A stretch of 64,000 nt of DNA, taken from NCBI RefSeq assembly GCF_002117105.1, contig NZ_CP019343.1, positions 2,666,001-2,730,000 of the forward strand, written 5' to 3'. A program made the translations under genes and the position numbers. Below, piece after piece: positions 6,799 to 15,404 of this stretch (the first letter of the stretch is position 1; the number at the start of each line of letters is the position of its first letter). This DNA is from Oceanicoccus sagamiensis (lineage in GTDB: Bacteria > Pseudomonadota > Gammaproteobacteria > Pseudomonadales > Dasaniaceae). Under the pieces are notes generated by a model. It saw nothing but the letters and a program-made list of their open reading frames with translations. It was not told the origin of the DNA and made no database searches.

Positions 6799-7556
6799 AT
6801 GGTCGATACCGATGCACCTATTATTGTCTATGGCGGTAATGGCTTTGTTGGCTCAGCGATTTGCGAGCTAGTGGTGGAGCAGGGGATACCTTGTATTAGC
6901 GTATCTCGCCGTGGTCTCGCTCCCACACATCTCAAACCGTTAGGCGCTCTCTGGGCGGATGCTGTACGCTGGTTGCAGGGGGATGCACTGGCGCCGGATA
7001 TCACCTTATTACAAGGGGCAAGGGCAATTATTAGCCTGGTCGGTTCGCCGCCCTTGCCCACCTTTAGTCAGTCTGCGTTTGACCACCAGTTGATGATGAA
7101 TGGTACCAGTCAGGTGCGGGTGATTCAGGCGGCCAAAGAGGCCGGGGTTAATCGCCTGGTTATGATGGGGGCGGATATTCCTGCGTTATTACAAACAGAC
7201 TCTTTTGCTTACTATTTGGGTAAAAAACAAACCCTGACCGCAGCGAAAACCTTTGCAGCGTCATCGAAAAACCGTCAAGCGGCTGTACTGCAGCCAGCTG
7301 GAATTTATGGTACTCGTTATACCCCGGTGGTAGGGCATTGCCCTTATCGTGGTTTATGTCACCGCTGTCAGCTTTGCAGCAGCGCTTGCCCTTGTCGGTG
7401 CAGAATATCTTGCCGGCGGCTTTTGTCGATGTAACACAAGTGGCTGAGGCAGCGGTGGTTTGTGCGACCACCGCTGAGGTATTTGAGGGGACTGAACAGG
7501 GCTTTTTGCGGGTGAGCAATAAGCAATTACTGACAGGCTTAGCTGGGCTTGGTTAA
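6799..7556 (+). pseudogene. Frameshifted NAD(P)-binding epimerase-like gene
   Basis: The first frame encodes an atypical SDR/NAD(P)H-binding protein: IIVYGGNGFVGSAICE (Rossmann glycine motif GGNGFVG), a VSRR segment, IISLVGSPP, and QPAGIYGTRYT about 175 residues in. The reading frame then turns into Cys-rich nonsense. The expected continuation (PGGRALPLSWFMSPLSALQQ, then NILPAAFVDVTQVAEAA and a normal C-terminus) sits in another frame, joined at 7322-7325. One extra C in the run ACCCCGG restores about 253 residues. ATG 6799 is preferred because AGGAG lies nine bases upstream. The deletion may be real decay or a homopolymer error. Relatives resemble complex I NDUFA9-like reductases. It follows the BLUF and DUF3081-like genes closely. 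Confidence 0.75.
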
Positions 7557-7562
7557 CTTCGC

Positions 7563-8342
7563 CTAGTTAACTTCCACCTTGACCGGAATCCAATGGTTCT
7601 GGATTGCATTAATCTTGCCTTCTTCCTTTAACTGTCCCAGCGCTTTATTTAAATCACTGAGCAACCGGGTGTTGCCTTTTTTTACCGCCCAGGCCAGTTG
7701 CTCATTGGTGAGCGAACGGTATAGCGGCATCAGGTCACTGTACTCACTGGTTTGGCCTATTTTCCAACTAGTGGGAGCGTCGTGGATATAATAATCAATC
7801 TCACCCGAGCGTAAGGCAGCAAAGGCCTTTTGGGGGTCGGCATAGGTTTTAATAATGGACTTGCCCAGAAATTCTTTGGCATAGGTTTCACCGGTGGTGC
7901 CGGGCTCTACACCGACTGTACGGCCTTCGTCAAAAATAGCAGCGGGGAAGCTCAGACTGCTGATTTTCTTCATGGCAATAATCGCCATCTGTCCAATTTC
8001 AAGATAGGCATCACTAAAGTCGACCACCTGTTGACGCTCTTGCGTTACGCTCATCCCCGACATAATCACATCAATCTCACCGGATTGCAGGGCCGGGATT
8101 AGGGCTTCAAAGTCCATTTCTTTAAATTCAATCTCCCGGGATAAGACCTTGCCGACTTCGATCGCGGTCATCGGATCAATACCGACCAGCTTATCGCTCT
8201 CTTTAAAGACCAGTGGGCGGTAGTAAGGGTTTACCCCAACCACCAGTGGCTCGGCTAATGCGGTGAATGAGTAAAGCGCGGTACTGATCAGAATAAGGGC
8301 GAGAGTAGAAACCTGGCGAAGCAGAGTAGACAGTTTGTTCAT
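7563..8342 (-). CDS. Periplasmic amino-acid-type solute-binding protein (SBP family 3)
   Basis: From the ATG at 8342 the protein has 259 residues, with a signal peptide (MNKLSTLLRQ, hydrophobic stretch, cleavage after FTALA). The mature chain is a family-3 extracellular solute-binding protein: EPLVVGVNPYYRPLVF, LVGIDPMTAIEVGKVL, ALIPALQSGEIDVIMSGMSVTQER, then VGVEPGTTGE and ALRSGEIDYYIHD. Such proteins bind amino acids or related polar solutes for ABC importers, or act as sensors. No permease or ATPase gene is adjacent, so it either serves a distant transporter or is a stand-alone sensor. A longer frame (to 8417) would put 25 atypical residues before the signal peptide, so I prefer the shorter start. 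Confidence 0.85.
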   Translation of the reverse strand: MNKLSTLLRQVSTLALILISTALYSFTALAEPLVVGVNPYYRPLVFKESDKLVGIDPMTAIEVGKVLSREIEFKEMDFEALIPALQSGEIDVIMSGMSVTQERQQVVDFSDAYLEIGQMAIIAMKKISSLSFPAAIFDEGRTVGVEPGTTGETYAKEFLGKSIIKTYADPQKAFAALRSGEIDYYIHDAPTSWKIGQTSEYSDLMPLYRSLTNEQLAWAVKKGNTRLLSDLNKALGQLKEEGKINAIQNHWIPVKVEVN

Positions 8343-8437
8343 AACGGGCAGGCCTTTGCTAAGAAGCGGAATTGTTATAGTGTGTATTATTATAGCGTTA
8401 TGGCGTGATGCTAACACAAAGAACTGGCGAAAAGATA

Positions 8438-9097
8438 ATGGCTCTATCGATAAAACCCTGGATTAAGTGGTCACTGTTGCTGCCGCTTTTTTTTACTGCA
8501 GCGGCCTTTAGCGGCGAGGATAAAAACCGTCAGACCCATGATAAAAACCGTCATACCTATGTGTTTGAGTGTGAGGATGGCGAGTCTTTTGTGGCCGATA
8601 TCCAGGGCACCCGTGCATGGGTGTTTTTAACACAGGGGACCGTTGAGCTTAAGCAGCAGCCAGATGGCACTTTTGCCGGGGACCCTTATCGCTTGCAGCT
8701 GCAAGGCTCGGCTGCTCAGTGGGTCAATCAGCACCAGCAAAGCATTAGCTGCCGCAATAATCGCCAGCAGGCCATTTGGGAGGCAGCAAAGTTGGCGGGG
8801 GTTGATTATCGCGCGGTTGGCAACGAGCCCGGCTGGGTTGTGGAAATTGCCGCTGACCAGGTGCGCTATCAAGGGGATTACGGTCAGACGCTATGGGTGT
8901 TTGATACGCCGCCGCCCCAGATTGAGCAAACGCTACGTCAAACCGTTTACCTGTTGGCCAATGAGCAGCAGCAAGTCACCTTCACGATTCAAGCTAAGCC
9001 CTGTATGGATTCGATGAGTGGTGTGCGCTATGAAACCACCGCGATTGTGCAATTACCCGGTAAAACCCTCAAGGGCTGTGGCAGGGCATTGCATTAG
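8438..9097 (+). CDS. MliC-like plus COG3650-like periplasmic protein
   Basis: From ATG 8438 the protein has about 219 residues. A signal peptide (MALSIKPWIKWSLLLPLFFTAAAFS) is followed by a MliC-like segment (about 38-95: YVFECEDGESFVADI, AWVFLTQGTVELKQQPDGTF and RLQLQGSAAQW), the fold of C-type lysozyme inhibitors. The C-terminal half carries the COG3650 pattern RAVGNEPGWVVEI followed by CMDSMSGVRYETTA and GCGRALH. Cysteines are placed to form disulfides. Such proteins sit in the envelope; lysozyme inhibition is inferred from the first domain only. The gene is divergent from the solute-binding protein gene, with a 95-bp shared promoter region. Confidence 0.7.
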   Translation: MALSIKPWIKWSLLLPLFFTAAAFSGEDKNRQTHDKNRHTYVFECEDGESFVADIQGTRAWVFLTQGTVELKQQPDGTFAGDPYRLQLQGSAAQWVNQHQQSISCRNNRQQAIWEAAKLAGVDYRAVGNEPGWVVEIAADQVRYQGDYGQTLWVFDTPPPQIEQTLRQTVYLLANEQQQVTFTIQAKPCMDSMSGVRYETTAIVQLPGKTLKGCGRALH

Positions 9098-9283
9098 AGT
9101 TTAGTGGATAAGTAGGCATTCATTGCCATCGGTGGCTATACTCAATCGACGTGGCAGTGATCCATTACCGCAAACGAACAGAATAATTGATAACAACTAT
9201 AAACGTTTAACACCAAACCTTTAGCAGCAAACGTTTAACACCCAGTCATTGCCAAATGACTCAGTCTAAAAAAGGGAACAATC

Positions 9284-10390
9284 ATGATACAGGTCAATGC
9301 TGATAAACAGTTTATTGCAAGAGCCGTTGAAGCGAGTATTAAAATCGCCGCCATCTTTGTGATGGCCAGCTGGTGCTTCGATATCCTTAACCCCTTTGTC
9401 ACGCCCATTGTCTGGGCGGGCATTATTGCTATTGCCCTTAAGCCGGTGAGTGATTGGGTGGAAAACAAATTGGGTGGCAAGCGTACCTGGGCGGCCACGA
9501 TTGTGACCTTGCTGGTGTTGGCGATAGTGATAACACCAGCGATCAAAGCTGGCGATGGCATGATCGAGGGTGTACGTGATTTGTCGAGCCGATTAGAGTC
9601 CGGCGAGATTGATGTTTCCCCACCAAACCCTAAAGTAAAAGACTGGCCACTGGTCGGTGACCAGGTGCATGAAGTCTGGACCGATGCGTCCGAAAACCTG
9701 CAAGGCACGGCGGAGGCTTATAAAGATGAAATTGCCTCAGCCAGTAAAGCGATTGCCAGCAAGGTCGCCGGTTTTGGTGTTTCAATTCTTATGTTTATTT
9801 TTTCCACCATTATCGCTGGTTTTTTTCTGGCTGGTGCGGACGGTGTAGAGAAATTTATTCACCAGCTAGCCAGACGTTTGGCGGGCGAGGCGGGCAATGA
9901 GTTTGCCAAGTTGTCCAGCGTTACTGTGCGCAATGTTACTCAGGGTATTTTGGGGGTGGCGCTGTTGCAGGCTACTCTGGCCGGTATTGGCTTTATGGTG
10001 ATTGGTTTACCGGCGGTACCGGTTTTAGCCTTATTAGTACTGATTATGAGTATTATCCAGGTTAACCCCATTTTATTGTTACTGCCTTTGGCGATCTATG
10101 TCTTTTCTTTTGCCTCGCCGGTAGCGGCGGTGGTCTATCTGGTTTGGAGTATCGTTGTGGGCCTGATGGATAATGTCTTAAAGCCTTTGATTATGGGTAA
10201 GGGTTCTACCGTACCGATGATGGTGGTCTTCCTCGGCGCTATCGGCGGCTTTATGACACTGGGCATTGTTGGCTTATTTGTCGGTGCGGTGGTGGTGGTG
10301 CTGGGTTATGAATTATTTATGGCCTGGTTAAACAACGATTTTGTTGAAGTGGTTGAAGAGAAAGCAGACGCAGAAGCTAAGCAGTCATAA
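9284..10390 (+). CDS. AI-2E/PerM-family transporter
   Basis: The 368-residue inner-membrane protein has the PerM/AI-2E layout: a pair of N-terminal helices (FVMASWCFDILNPFVTPIVWAGIIAIAL), another helix near 80, a long extra-membrane segment (about 95-165), then several hydrophobic helices. The conserved signatures VGLMDNVLKPLIMGKG and FLGAIGGFMTLGIVGLFVGAV are near the C-terminus. Members export small molecules such as autoinducer-2 or move ions, but the substrate varies. The start is supported by GGGAAC upstream. It lies 14 bases before a HlyD-type gene and should be co-transcribed with it and the DUF2955 gene. Confidence 0.88.
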   Translation: MIQVNADKQFIARAVEASIKIAAIFVMASWCFDILNPFVTPIVWAGIIAIALKPVSDWVENKLGGKRTWAATIVTLLVLAIVITPAIKAGDGMIEGVRDLSSRLESGEIDVSPPNPKVKDWPLVGDQVHEVWTDASENLQGTAEAYKDEIASASKAIASKVAGFGVSILMFIFSTIIAGFFLAGADGVEKFIHQLARRLAGEAGNEFAKLSSVTVRNVTQGILGVALLQATLAGIGFMVIGLPAVPVLALLVLIMSIIQVNPILLLLPLAIYVFSFASPVAAVVYLVWSIVVGLMDNVLKPLIMGKGSTVPMMVVFLGAIGGFMTLGIVGLFVGAVVVVLGYELFMAWLNNDFVEVVEEKADAEAKQS

Positions 10391-10404
10391 AAGGTTTAAA
10401 GACT

Positions 10405-11505
10405 ATGGAAAACGCCGGTGATACCGCGGTAGACGAACAGCCCAAAGACAGTCCTATTCGGAAAATTACTCTGCGGATTTTATCCGTTGCGGTTGTTTTC
10501 TTTCTCTGGTCGGTGATTAGTGATCGCTATACGCCTTATACCACCGAAGCTCGGGTAAGGGGCTATGTGGTTCCCATTGCGCCGCAGGTTGCCGGTGAGA
10601 TTGTGGAGATCAATGTCTCGGATAATGAGATTGTTGAAGACGGCCATATCTTACTAAAGCTGGACCCAACCCAATATCAGTTGGCGGTTAATAAGGCACA
10701 GGCTGATTTGGAAAATGCCGGGCAGGATTTAGGCGCGGGAATGGCTTCAGTGACGGCGGCAGAAACCGGTTTGGCCAATGCTCGCACCGAATATAACTTT
10801 GTCCAGCGCCAATCGCAGCGTGCTTTATCTCTGGAAGAGAAAGGCGTGATCTCCAAAATCGAAGCGGATAAAGTACGTACCGCACTGGAAAAGGCGACGC
10901 TGGGTATCAAAAATGCTGAAGCCAAACTAGTCGAAGAAAAAGAAAAGCTCGGTATTCAGGGTGATGAAAACCCTCGTATCCGTGCCGCATTAGCGGCGTT
11001 GCAAAAAGCACAATTAGACCTTAACCGCACTACGATTTATGCCCCCTCATTAGGTGGGGTCAGTAATCTGTCTATTGATATCGGCCACTACGCCTCAGTG
11101 GGCCAGCCCGTGATGACCTTTATTTCTACCAATGCCGTTTGGGTAGAAGCGTATATGCGTGAAAATTGTCTGGAAAATATCAAAAAGGGCAATGAGGTAG
11201 AGATGGTATTGGATGCTGCGCCGGGCCGGGTGTTTAAGGGTACGATTATTGGTGCAGGCTATGGTGTTGACTGGGGTAAAACCGCCAAAGCGGGCCAGTT
11301 GCCCAGCGTTTCTTCTCCGAAAGGCTGGCTAAGAGACCCGCAGCGCTTCCCGGTATTGGTTCAGTTTAGTGATGAAAGCTCCAAAGGGATGCGCCGTATT
11401 GGCGGCCAGGCAGATGTGGTGGTCTATACCGAAGAGGGCTTTATTATGAATGCTCTGGGCTCATTGCTAATACGCTTGATGAGCATACTGTCCTACCTCC
11501 ACTAA
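10405..11505 (+). CDS. HlyD-family membrane fusion protein
   Basis: The 366-residue periplasmic adaptor has a single N-terminal membrane helix (about 22-40). A biotinyl-lipoyl-like half motif follows (ARVRGYVVPIAPQVAGEIVEINVSDNEIVEDGHILLKLD), then a long coiled-coil hairpin (about 90-200), the second lipoyl half (TTIYAPSLGGVSNLSIDIGHYASVGQPVMTF) and a beta-barrel domain. This is the EmrA/AaeA architecture of adaptors linking an inner-membrane pump to an outer-membrane channel. It sits between the AI-2E transporter gene (14 bases away) and a DUF2955 permease-like gene (12 bases away). No outer-membrane channel gene is next to it. Confidence 0.9.
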   Translation: MENAGDTAVDEQPKDSPIRKITLRILSVAVVFFLWSVISDRYTPYTTEARVRGYVVPIAPQVAGEIVEINVSDNEIVEDGHILLKLDPTQYQLAVNKAQADLENAGQDLGAGMASVTAAETGLANARTEYNFVQRQSQRALSLEEKGVISKIEADKVRTALEKATLGIKNAEAKLVEEKEKLGIQGDENPRIRAALAALQKAQLDLNRTTIYAPSLGGVSNLSIDIGHYASVGQPVMTFISTNAVWVEAYMRENCLENIKKGNEVEMVLDAAPGRVFKGTIIGAGYGVDWGKTAKAGQLPSVSSPKGWLRDPQRFPVLVQFSDESSKGMRRIGGQADVVVYTEEGFIMNALGSLLIRLMSILSYLH

Positions 11506-11517
11506 AGCGCCGATAAC

Positions 11518-12552
11518 ATGCTCGCTAATTGGACCACACAAGAGATCAATACCTTAAGGCTGGCTTTGGCGGTAACGGCCGGTGTGATGCTGGCCTTTTT
11601 AATAGCCTGGCCGGCGGCATTTATCTGTCCGATTTTTATTTCCGGTTTGCTGAGTGCCGAAGGCCCAATGATGGATGGGCGCAAAGGGGTAACCTTTCTG
11701 GCGGTGGTGGTATTGATGTTGTGGTTAGGGCAGGGTATTAGTGAGTTTTTAATTCTCTATCCAGTCACTTGTACACTGGTCATTATCTGGCTGCTATTTA
11801 TTGGCCAATTTGCTGGCTTAAGCGGCGTTTCACCGATGTTAATTGTGTTGCTATACCTATCGGTTTTAATGTTACCGCTAATGGGTATGAGCCCAGTCCC
11901 GATTGTTGATAGTTTTGTGGGTGGTTTATTCTTTTCTATTCTGCTGGCCTTGGTGATGGCCTGGGGTGCTTATGCCCTGATTCCGGAGCGTGAAACTCTG
12001 GTGGCCGCTGAGAAAAATAAAGTTGAGCAGAGCAAGGATGAATTATATGCCATGGCCATGGCGAGAACACTGTTAGTGGTGCCTTTGTTTTTAGTTTTTT
12101 ACCTGTTTGAAATGACCGGTCAATTATTGGTTTTATTGTTTGTTGCTCTGTTAATTCAAATGCCATCTGCCGCCGTTGGTGCCAAGGGCGCTTTGGCCAT
12201 GATTGTGGCCAATACGGTCGGTGGTTTAGCCGCGTTGGTGATTTACAATGTTCTCGTGGTGGCGCCATCGCCTGTTATGTTGGGGCTGATGGTATTTGCC
12301 GTTAGCCTATGGTTTGGCGAAAGAGTCTTTTCTGGCTCCCCCACAGCGTCACTCTATGGCACAGGTTTAAGCACAGTCATTGTATTGTTGGGTTCCACCA
12401 CCGGCGCTTTTGGGGATGAGGCTGGCGATAAACTCTATACCCGATTGCTACAGATACTGGCGGCCGGTTTATATATTATTGCGGCTTTAAGCCTATTGAC
12501 GGATAAGGGCGGGCAGTCAGAACCCTTACCGGCTAAAGCGGCGAGCCACTAA
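11518..12552 (+). CDS. DUF2955 (FUSC/AaeB-like) inner-membrane protein
   Basis: The 344-residue protein is strongly hydrophobic, with two groups of about five helices separated by a cytoplasmic linker (about residues 155-180, ERETLVAAEKNKVEQSKDE). This duplicated arrangement and its place after a HlyD adaptor fit DUF2955, related to the FUSC/AaeB aromatic-acid exporters. The likely job is export of an aromatic or amphiphilic compound with the HlyD protein. The substrate cannot be read from sequence. No terminator is evident after it. Confidence 0.8.
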   Translation: MLANWTTQEINTLRLALAVTAGVMLAFLIAWPAAFICPIFISGLLSAEGPMMDGRKGVTFLAVVVLMLWLGQGISEFLILYPVTCTLVIIWLLFIGQFAGLSGVSPMLIVLLYLSVLMLPLMGMSPVPIVDSFVGGLFFSILLALVMAWGAYALIPERETLVAAEKNKVEQSKDELYAMAMARTLLVVPLFLVFYLFEMTGQLLVLLFVALLIQMPSAAVGAKGALAMIVANTVGGLAALVIYNVLVVAPSPVMLGLMVFAVSLWFGERVFSGSPTASLYGTGLSTVIVLLGSTTGAFGDEAGDKLYTRLLQILAAGLYIIAALSLLTDKGGQSEPLPAKAASH

Positions 12553-12666
12553 TACTGCTTTGGCAAGACAGAGTAATATTTTCTGTGCTACATTGACTTT
12601 AAGAGTAGATCGAAAGGATATATCAGTACCTGTAACAAACTTATTCAATAATAAAGAGGAATTACT

Positions 12667-13116
12667 ATGAAGAAATTAGCTATTAATAGTCTGCTAGCGG
12701 GCCTGTTCCTGGTGATGGTTGGTTGTGGTTCCACACCGACCTGGGAAGGTATGTCTGAAACAGAAATTGCCCAATGGCGTGCTATTGGCTTTGATGCTGC
12801 CCAAGCTCAGAATTGGTCCAGAGATGGCTTTAGCCCTGAAAAGGCTGGAGAGTGGAAAGCCGCCGGCTTTGACCGTGAAGGGGCAACGCGGTGGATGAAG
12901 GAGTCTTATTCTGCTGACGAAGCCAAGCGCTGGAAAGGTGCTGACTTTAGTTTGGATGATGCCAATGATGCCAGAGCGAAAGGTTTGACGCCGGTACGTT
13001 CTGCGGAGCCAGCAGAGGCTGAAGCGCCAGCAGCTGCACCCGCTCCAGCAGCAGCTGCTCCAGAAGCACCAGCCGCCGCTGAAGCGCCTGCAGCAGAGGC
13101 CACAGAACCTATGTAA
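12667..13116 (+). CDS. Lipoprotein with five 13-residue Trp repeats and an Ala/Pro tail
   Basis: The 149-residue protein has a signal peptide ending in the lipobox VGCG. A regular array follows (about 37-101): WRAIGFDAAQAQN, WSRDGFSPEKAGE, WKAAGFDREGATR, WMKESYSADEAKR and WKGADFSLDDAND, each exactly 13 residues with W at 1, F/Y at 6, S/D at 7 and A at 11. The remainder is a low-complexity Ala/Pro/Glu tail (EAPAAAPAPAAAAPEAP and similar), probably an extended spacer. A helical-repeat binding module tethered to a membrane is a reasonable reading; no function is known to me. The gene is monocistronic, with AAGAGGAAT before the ATG and a terminator at 13150-13177. Confidence 0.75.
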   Translation: MKKLAINSLLAGLFLVMVGCGSTPTWEGMSETEIAQWRAIGFDAAQAQNWSRDGFSPEKAGEWKAAGFDREGATRWMKESYSADEAKRWKGADFSLDDANDARAKGLTPVRSAEPAEAEAPAAAPAPAAAAPEAPAAAEAPAAEATEPM

Positions 13117-13149
13117 ATGGCCTATGTAAAACGGCTAATACTTATAGTT

Positions 13150-13177
13150 AAAAAGGCGCCACCGGCGCCTTTTTTTT
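13150..13177. terminator. Bidirectional rho-independent terminator
   Basis: AAAAAGGCGCC, loop ACC, GGCGCC and a T-tract. It serves the repeat lipoprotein gene on the plus strand and the SDR gene ending at 13176 on the minus strand. Confidence 0.85.
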
Positions 13178-13939
13178 AAACAGCTGTCCACCCACCATCA
13201 ACTTTTAAACTTTCCCCTGTCACCATATTTGAGGCGCCACTCGCCAGATAAAGTACGGCGGCAGCCACATCTTGTACTTTCCCAATACGGTTAAGTGGGA
13301 TATTGCCTAGCACTTCTGCTTTAAACGCTGCTTCGGCTAGCATCGGTTGGGTGAGTGGAGTTTCAATATAGGTGGGGGCAACAGCATTAACCCTCACGTT
13401 ATGGGGGGCAAGCTCAACCGCCATGGCCTTATTCAAGCCTTCAATGGCGTGCTTGCTCATACAGTAAACGGTGCGATTGGCGGCACCGATATGCCCCATT
13501 TGAGAGGACAGATGAATAATGGAGCCCGCCCCTTGTTTGACCATAATACTAGCGGCCGCCTGCGCGACTAAAAAAGCAGTGCGAACATTGAGTGCCAGAA
13601 TATTATCCAGAGTTTGGCTGTCGACTTCCGTAAAGGGTTGGGGTTTATTGGTGCCGACATTGTTAACCAATATATCCAATTGCTCTAGTGTTGATAACCG
13701 CTGCATAAAACCATCGCTACTTACATCCTCCACCCAACATTGAATGTGTTGCGGGTACTCTGCCTGTAGAGAGTCCAGGTCGCTGGCAGTTCTGGCAACG
13801 GCGATAACATGGGCTCCCGCCTCAGCGAGTAGCGCAGCACTGGCACGGCCAATGCCTTTACCGGCCCCGTTATCAGGGCCACCTTACCGGTCAGGGCAAA
13901 GGTATCTACTATCGTCTGCTTGGGCTTGTGGTCTGTCAT
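13176..13939 (-). pseudogene. Frameshifted short-chain dehydrogenase/reductase
   Basis: Read from ATG 13939, the start (TFALTGKVALITG) is that of a classical SDR. The glycine-rich motif then continues in another frame (AGKGIGRASAALLAEAGAHV), and the rest is intact there: LDILVNNVGTNKP (NNAG-type motif), IIHLSSQMG, the catalytic YCMSKHAIEGLNKAMAVELAP (YxxxK), VNAVAPTYIETPLT and the terminal VDGGW. One missing G in the run at 13865-13868 explains the break; restoring it gives about 254 residues. It is the second G/C-run deletion in the window. It would have been an NAD(P)-dependent oxidoreductase of unknown substrate. Decay and sequencing error are both possible. Confidence 0.78.
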
Positions 13940-14087
13940 TGCAATTACCTGTTGGCATGGTTGGTGGTAGCAGCGGTGAATCATAACAGCTCACGCTGCC
14001 CTGCATAGGGCTAAGCGTATATACTAACGCTATCCGTGCCAGAGCATTAATGCTACAGAGATGAATAGAGAGAAATAGAGGGGAATA

Positions 14088-14579
14088 ATGAGTAGTATCA
14101 GCTTAATTGGTATGCCCGGAGCCGGTAAAAGTACCATTGGTGTGCAACTGGCCAAAGCTACCGCCAGGGATTTTATCGATACCGATTTATTAATCCAGTT
14201 GCGTGAGCAGAAGCCCTTGCAGCAGATTATGGATGAAACTGACTATCTCAATCTGCGCCGTATTGAGGCAGAGGTATTGGCTGATCTGGCCTATGATCAT
14301 CATATTATTGCCACCGGTGGCAGTGCGGTTTATAGCGAGGCCGGTATGGCGGTGCTAAAACAGCTGGGGCCCGTGGTCTTTCTGGATGTGCCTTTACAAG
14401 AGCTAAGGGCCAGAATTAATAATTATGAAAACCGGGGGGTTGCTCGCCACCCTGAGCAAAGCTTTGCTGACTTATTTGCCGAGCGCAATGTTCTTTATCA
14501 CCAATATGCCGACCATGTGATTCGTTGTGAGGGTAAAACCCAGCACGAGATCGTTACGCTTATTGCCGAGCTTGGATAG
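14088..14579 (+). CDS. Shikimate-kinase-like protein
   Basis: The 163-residue P-loop kinase has the Walker A motif GMPGAGKST (8-16), the substrate-side DTD (31-33), LRRIEAEVL (56-64), the motif ATGGSAVYS (75-83) and the lid arginines in NRGVARHPEQSF (about 115-126). This matches shikimate kinase (AroK/AroL), which phosphorylates shikimate in the chorismate pathway. It differs in having GGS where true shikimate kinases have GGG. The usual neighbour aroB is absent, and it is followed, nearly overlapping, by a phosphopantetheinyl transferase gene. It could be a second shikimate kinase or a related small-molecule kinase. Confidence 0.75.
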   Translation: MSSISLIGMPGAGKSTIGVQLAKATARDFIDTDLLIQLREQKPLQQIMDETDYLNLRRIEAEVLADLAYDHHIIATGGSAVYSEAGMAVLKQLGPVVFLDVPLQELRARINNYENRGVARHPEQSFADLFAERNVLYHQYADHVIRCEGKTQHEIVTLIAELG

Positions 14580-14583
14580 TACT

Positions 14584-15327
14584 TTGACACAGCCACTAAC
14601 ATTGCAGGATAACGAGGTTCATATTTGGCGGACGGACATTGCCCAGGTGCCCCGGACATTATTGCCACGCTATTACCAACTGATGTCGGCGCAGGAGCAG
14701 GTGCGTAATCAGCGCTATCGCACAGAGGCTCTGCGCGATGGCGATGCGATTACCCGAGCCTTGGCCAGAACCGTATTGTCACGTTATGCGGATATTCAAC
14801 CAGCCCAGTGGTCCTTTACTAAAGGCAAGCACGGTAAGCCTGAAGTTAATAACCCGGGTATTGACCTGCGTTTTAATCTTAGCCATACCTCTCAGGTAGT
14901 GGCCTGTGTGGTGACACGCCAGCATGATATCGGTTTGGATATTGAGCATATTGAGCGTAACAATAATGTACTGGCAATTGCCGATCGCTATTTTTCCCCG
15001 TCGGAGTTGACAGACTTATTTTCACTACCTGCCGACCAGCAAAAAGATCGTTTTTTTGATTATTGGACCTTAAAAGAAGCCTATATGAAAGCAGATGGTC
15101 GCGGTATAAGTTTAGGCTTGGGGAATTTCAGTTTTACTATTTCCGATGCAGCAACAATTTCAGTCAGTTTTTCAGAAAAAATTAAGCAGGATGCTGCTGC
15201 CTGGCAGTTTCAGTTATTTCACCCGGATAACCGTCATCGTATGGCCGTGGCCATTAATACAAGCCCTGGCAATTCGGGGCAAATAGCAGTAAGCCATTTC
15301 GAAACCATTCCATTGCAAATGCCATAA
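14584..15327 (+). CDS. 4'-phosphopantetheinyl transferase (Sfp/HetI type)
   Basis: The protein has about 247 residues from a TTG at 14584, which avoids a long overlap with the kinase gene; a GTG at 14527 would add 19 atypical residues. Sfp-type signatures are present: FNLSHTSQVVACVV, the Mg-binding GLDIEHIE (about 117-124) and FFDYWTLKEAYMKADGRGISLGL (about 158-179). These enzymes transfer phosphopantetheine from CoA to carrier proteins of fatty-acid, polyketide or peptide synthases. No synthase genes are present here, so it may serve primary metabolism or a distant cluster. The call is strong; the exact start is not. Confidence 0.88.
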   Translation: MTQPLTLQDNEVHIWRTDIAQVPRTLLPRYYQLMSAQEQVRNQRYRTEALRDGDAITRALARTVLSRYADIQPAQWSFTKGKHGKPEVNNPGIDLRFNLSHTSQVVACVVTRQHDIGLDIEHIERNNNVLAIADRYFSPSELTDLFSLPADQQKDRFFDYWTLKEAYMKADGRGISLGLGNFSFTISDAATISVSFSEKIKQDAAAWQFQLFHPDNRHRMAVAINTSPGNSGQIAVSHFETIPLQMP

Positions 15328-15329
15328 AA

Positions 15330-15358
15330 ATTACATAGAACCATCATGCCGCTGTCAT
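15330..15358 (+). promoter_or_regulatory. Pho-box-like repeats upstream of the beta-helix gene
   Basis: Three 7-mers spaced exactly 11 bp apart: ATTACAT (15330), CCATCAT (15341) and CTGTCAT (15352, a perfect PhoB half site). They match the CTGTCAT consensus at 4, 5 and 7 positions. PhoB boxes are built of such 11-bp direct repeats in place of a -35 element. The set ends 46 bases before the ATG of the beta-helix gene and is weaker than the one at 16962. Confidence 0.45.
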
Positions 15359-15404
15359 GTTAGCTTTCTAAGGTGGGCCCTCAATAACTATTAGGGGCTT
15401 AACC

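Noticed and set aside
12906-13103. Minus-strand Ala/Gly-rich ORF
   Set aside because: It is the mirror of the Ala/Pro tail of the repeat lipoprotein and has no start signal.
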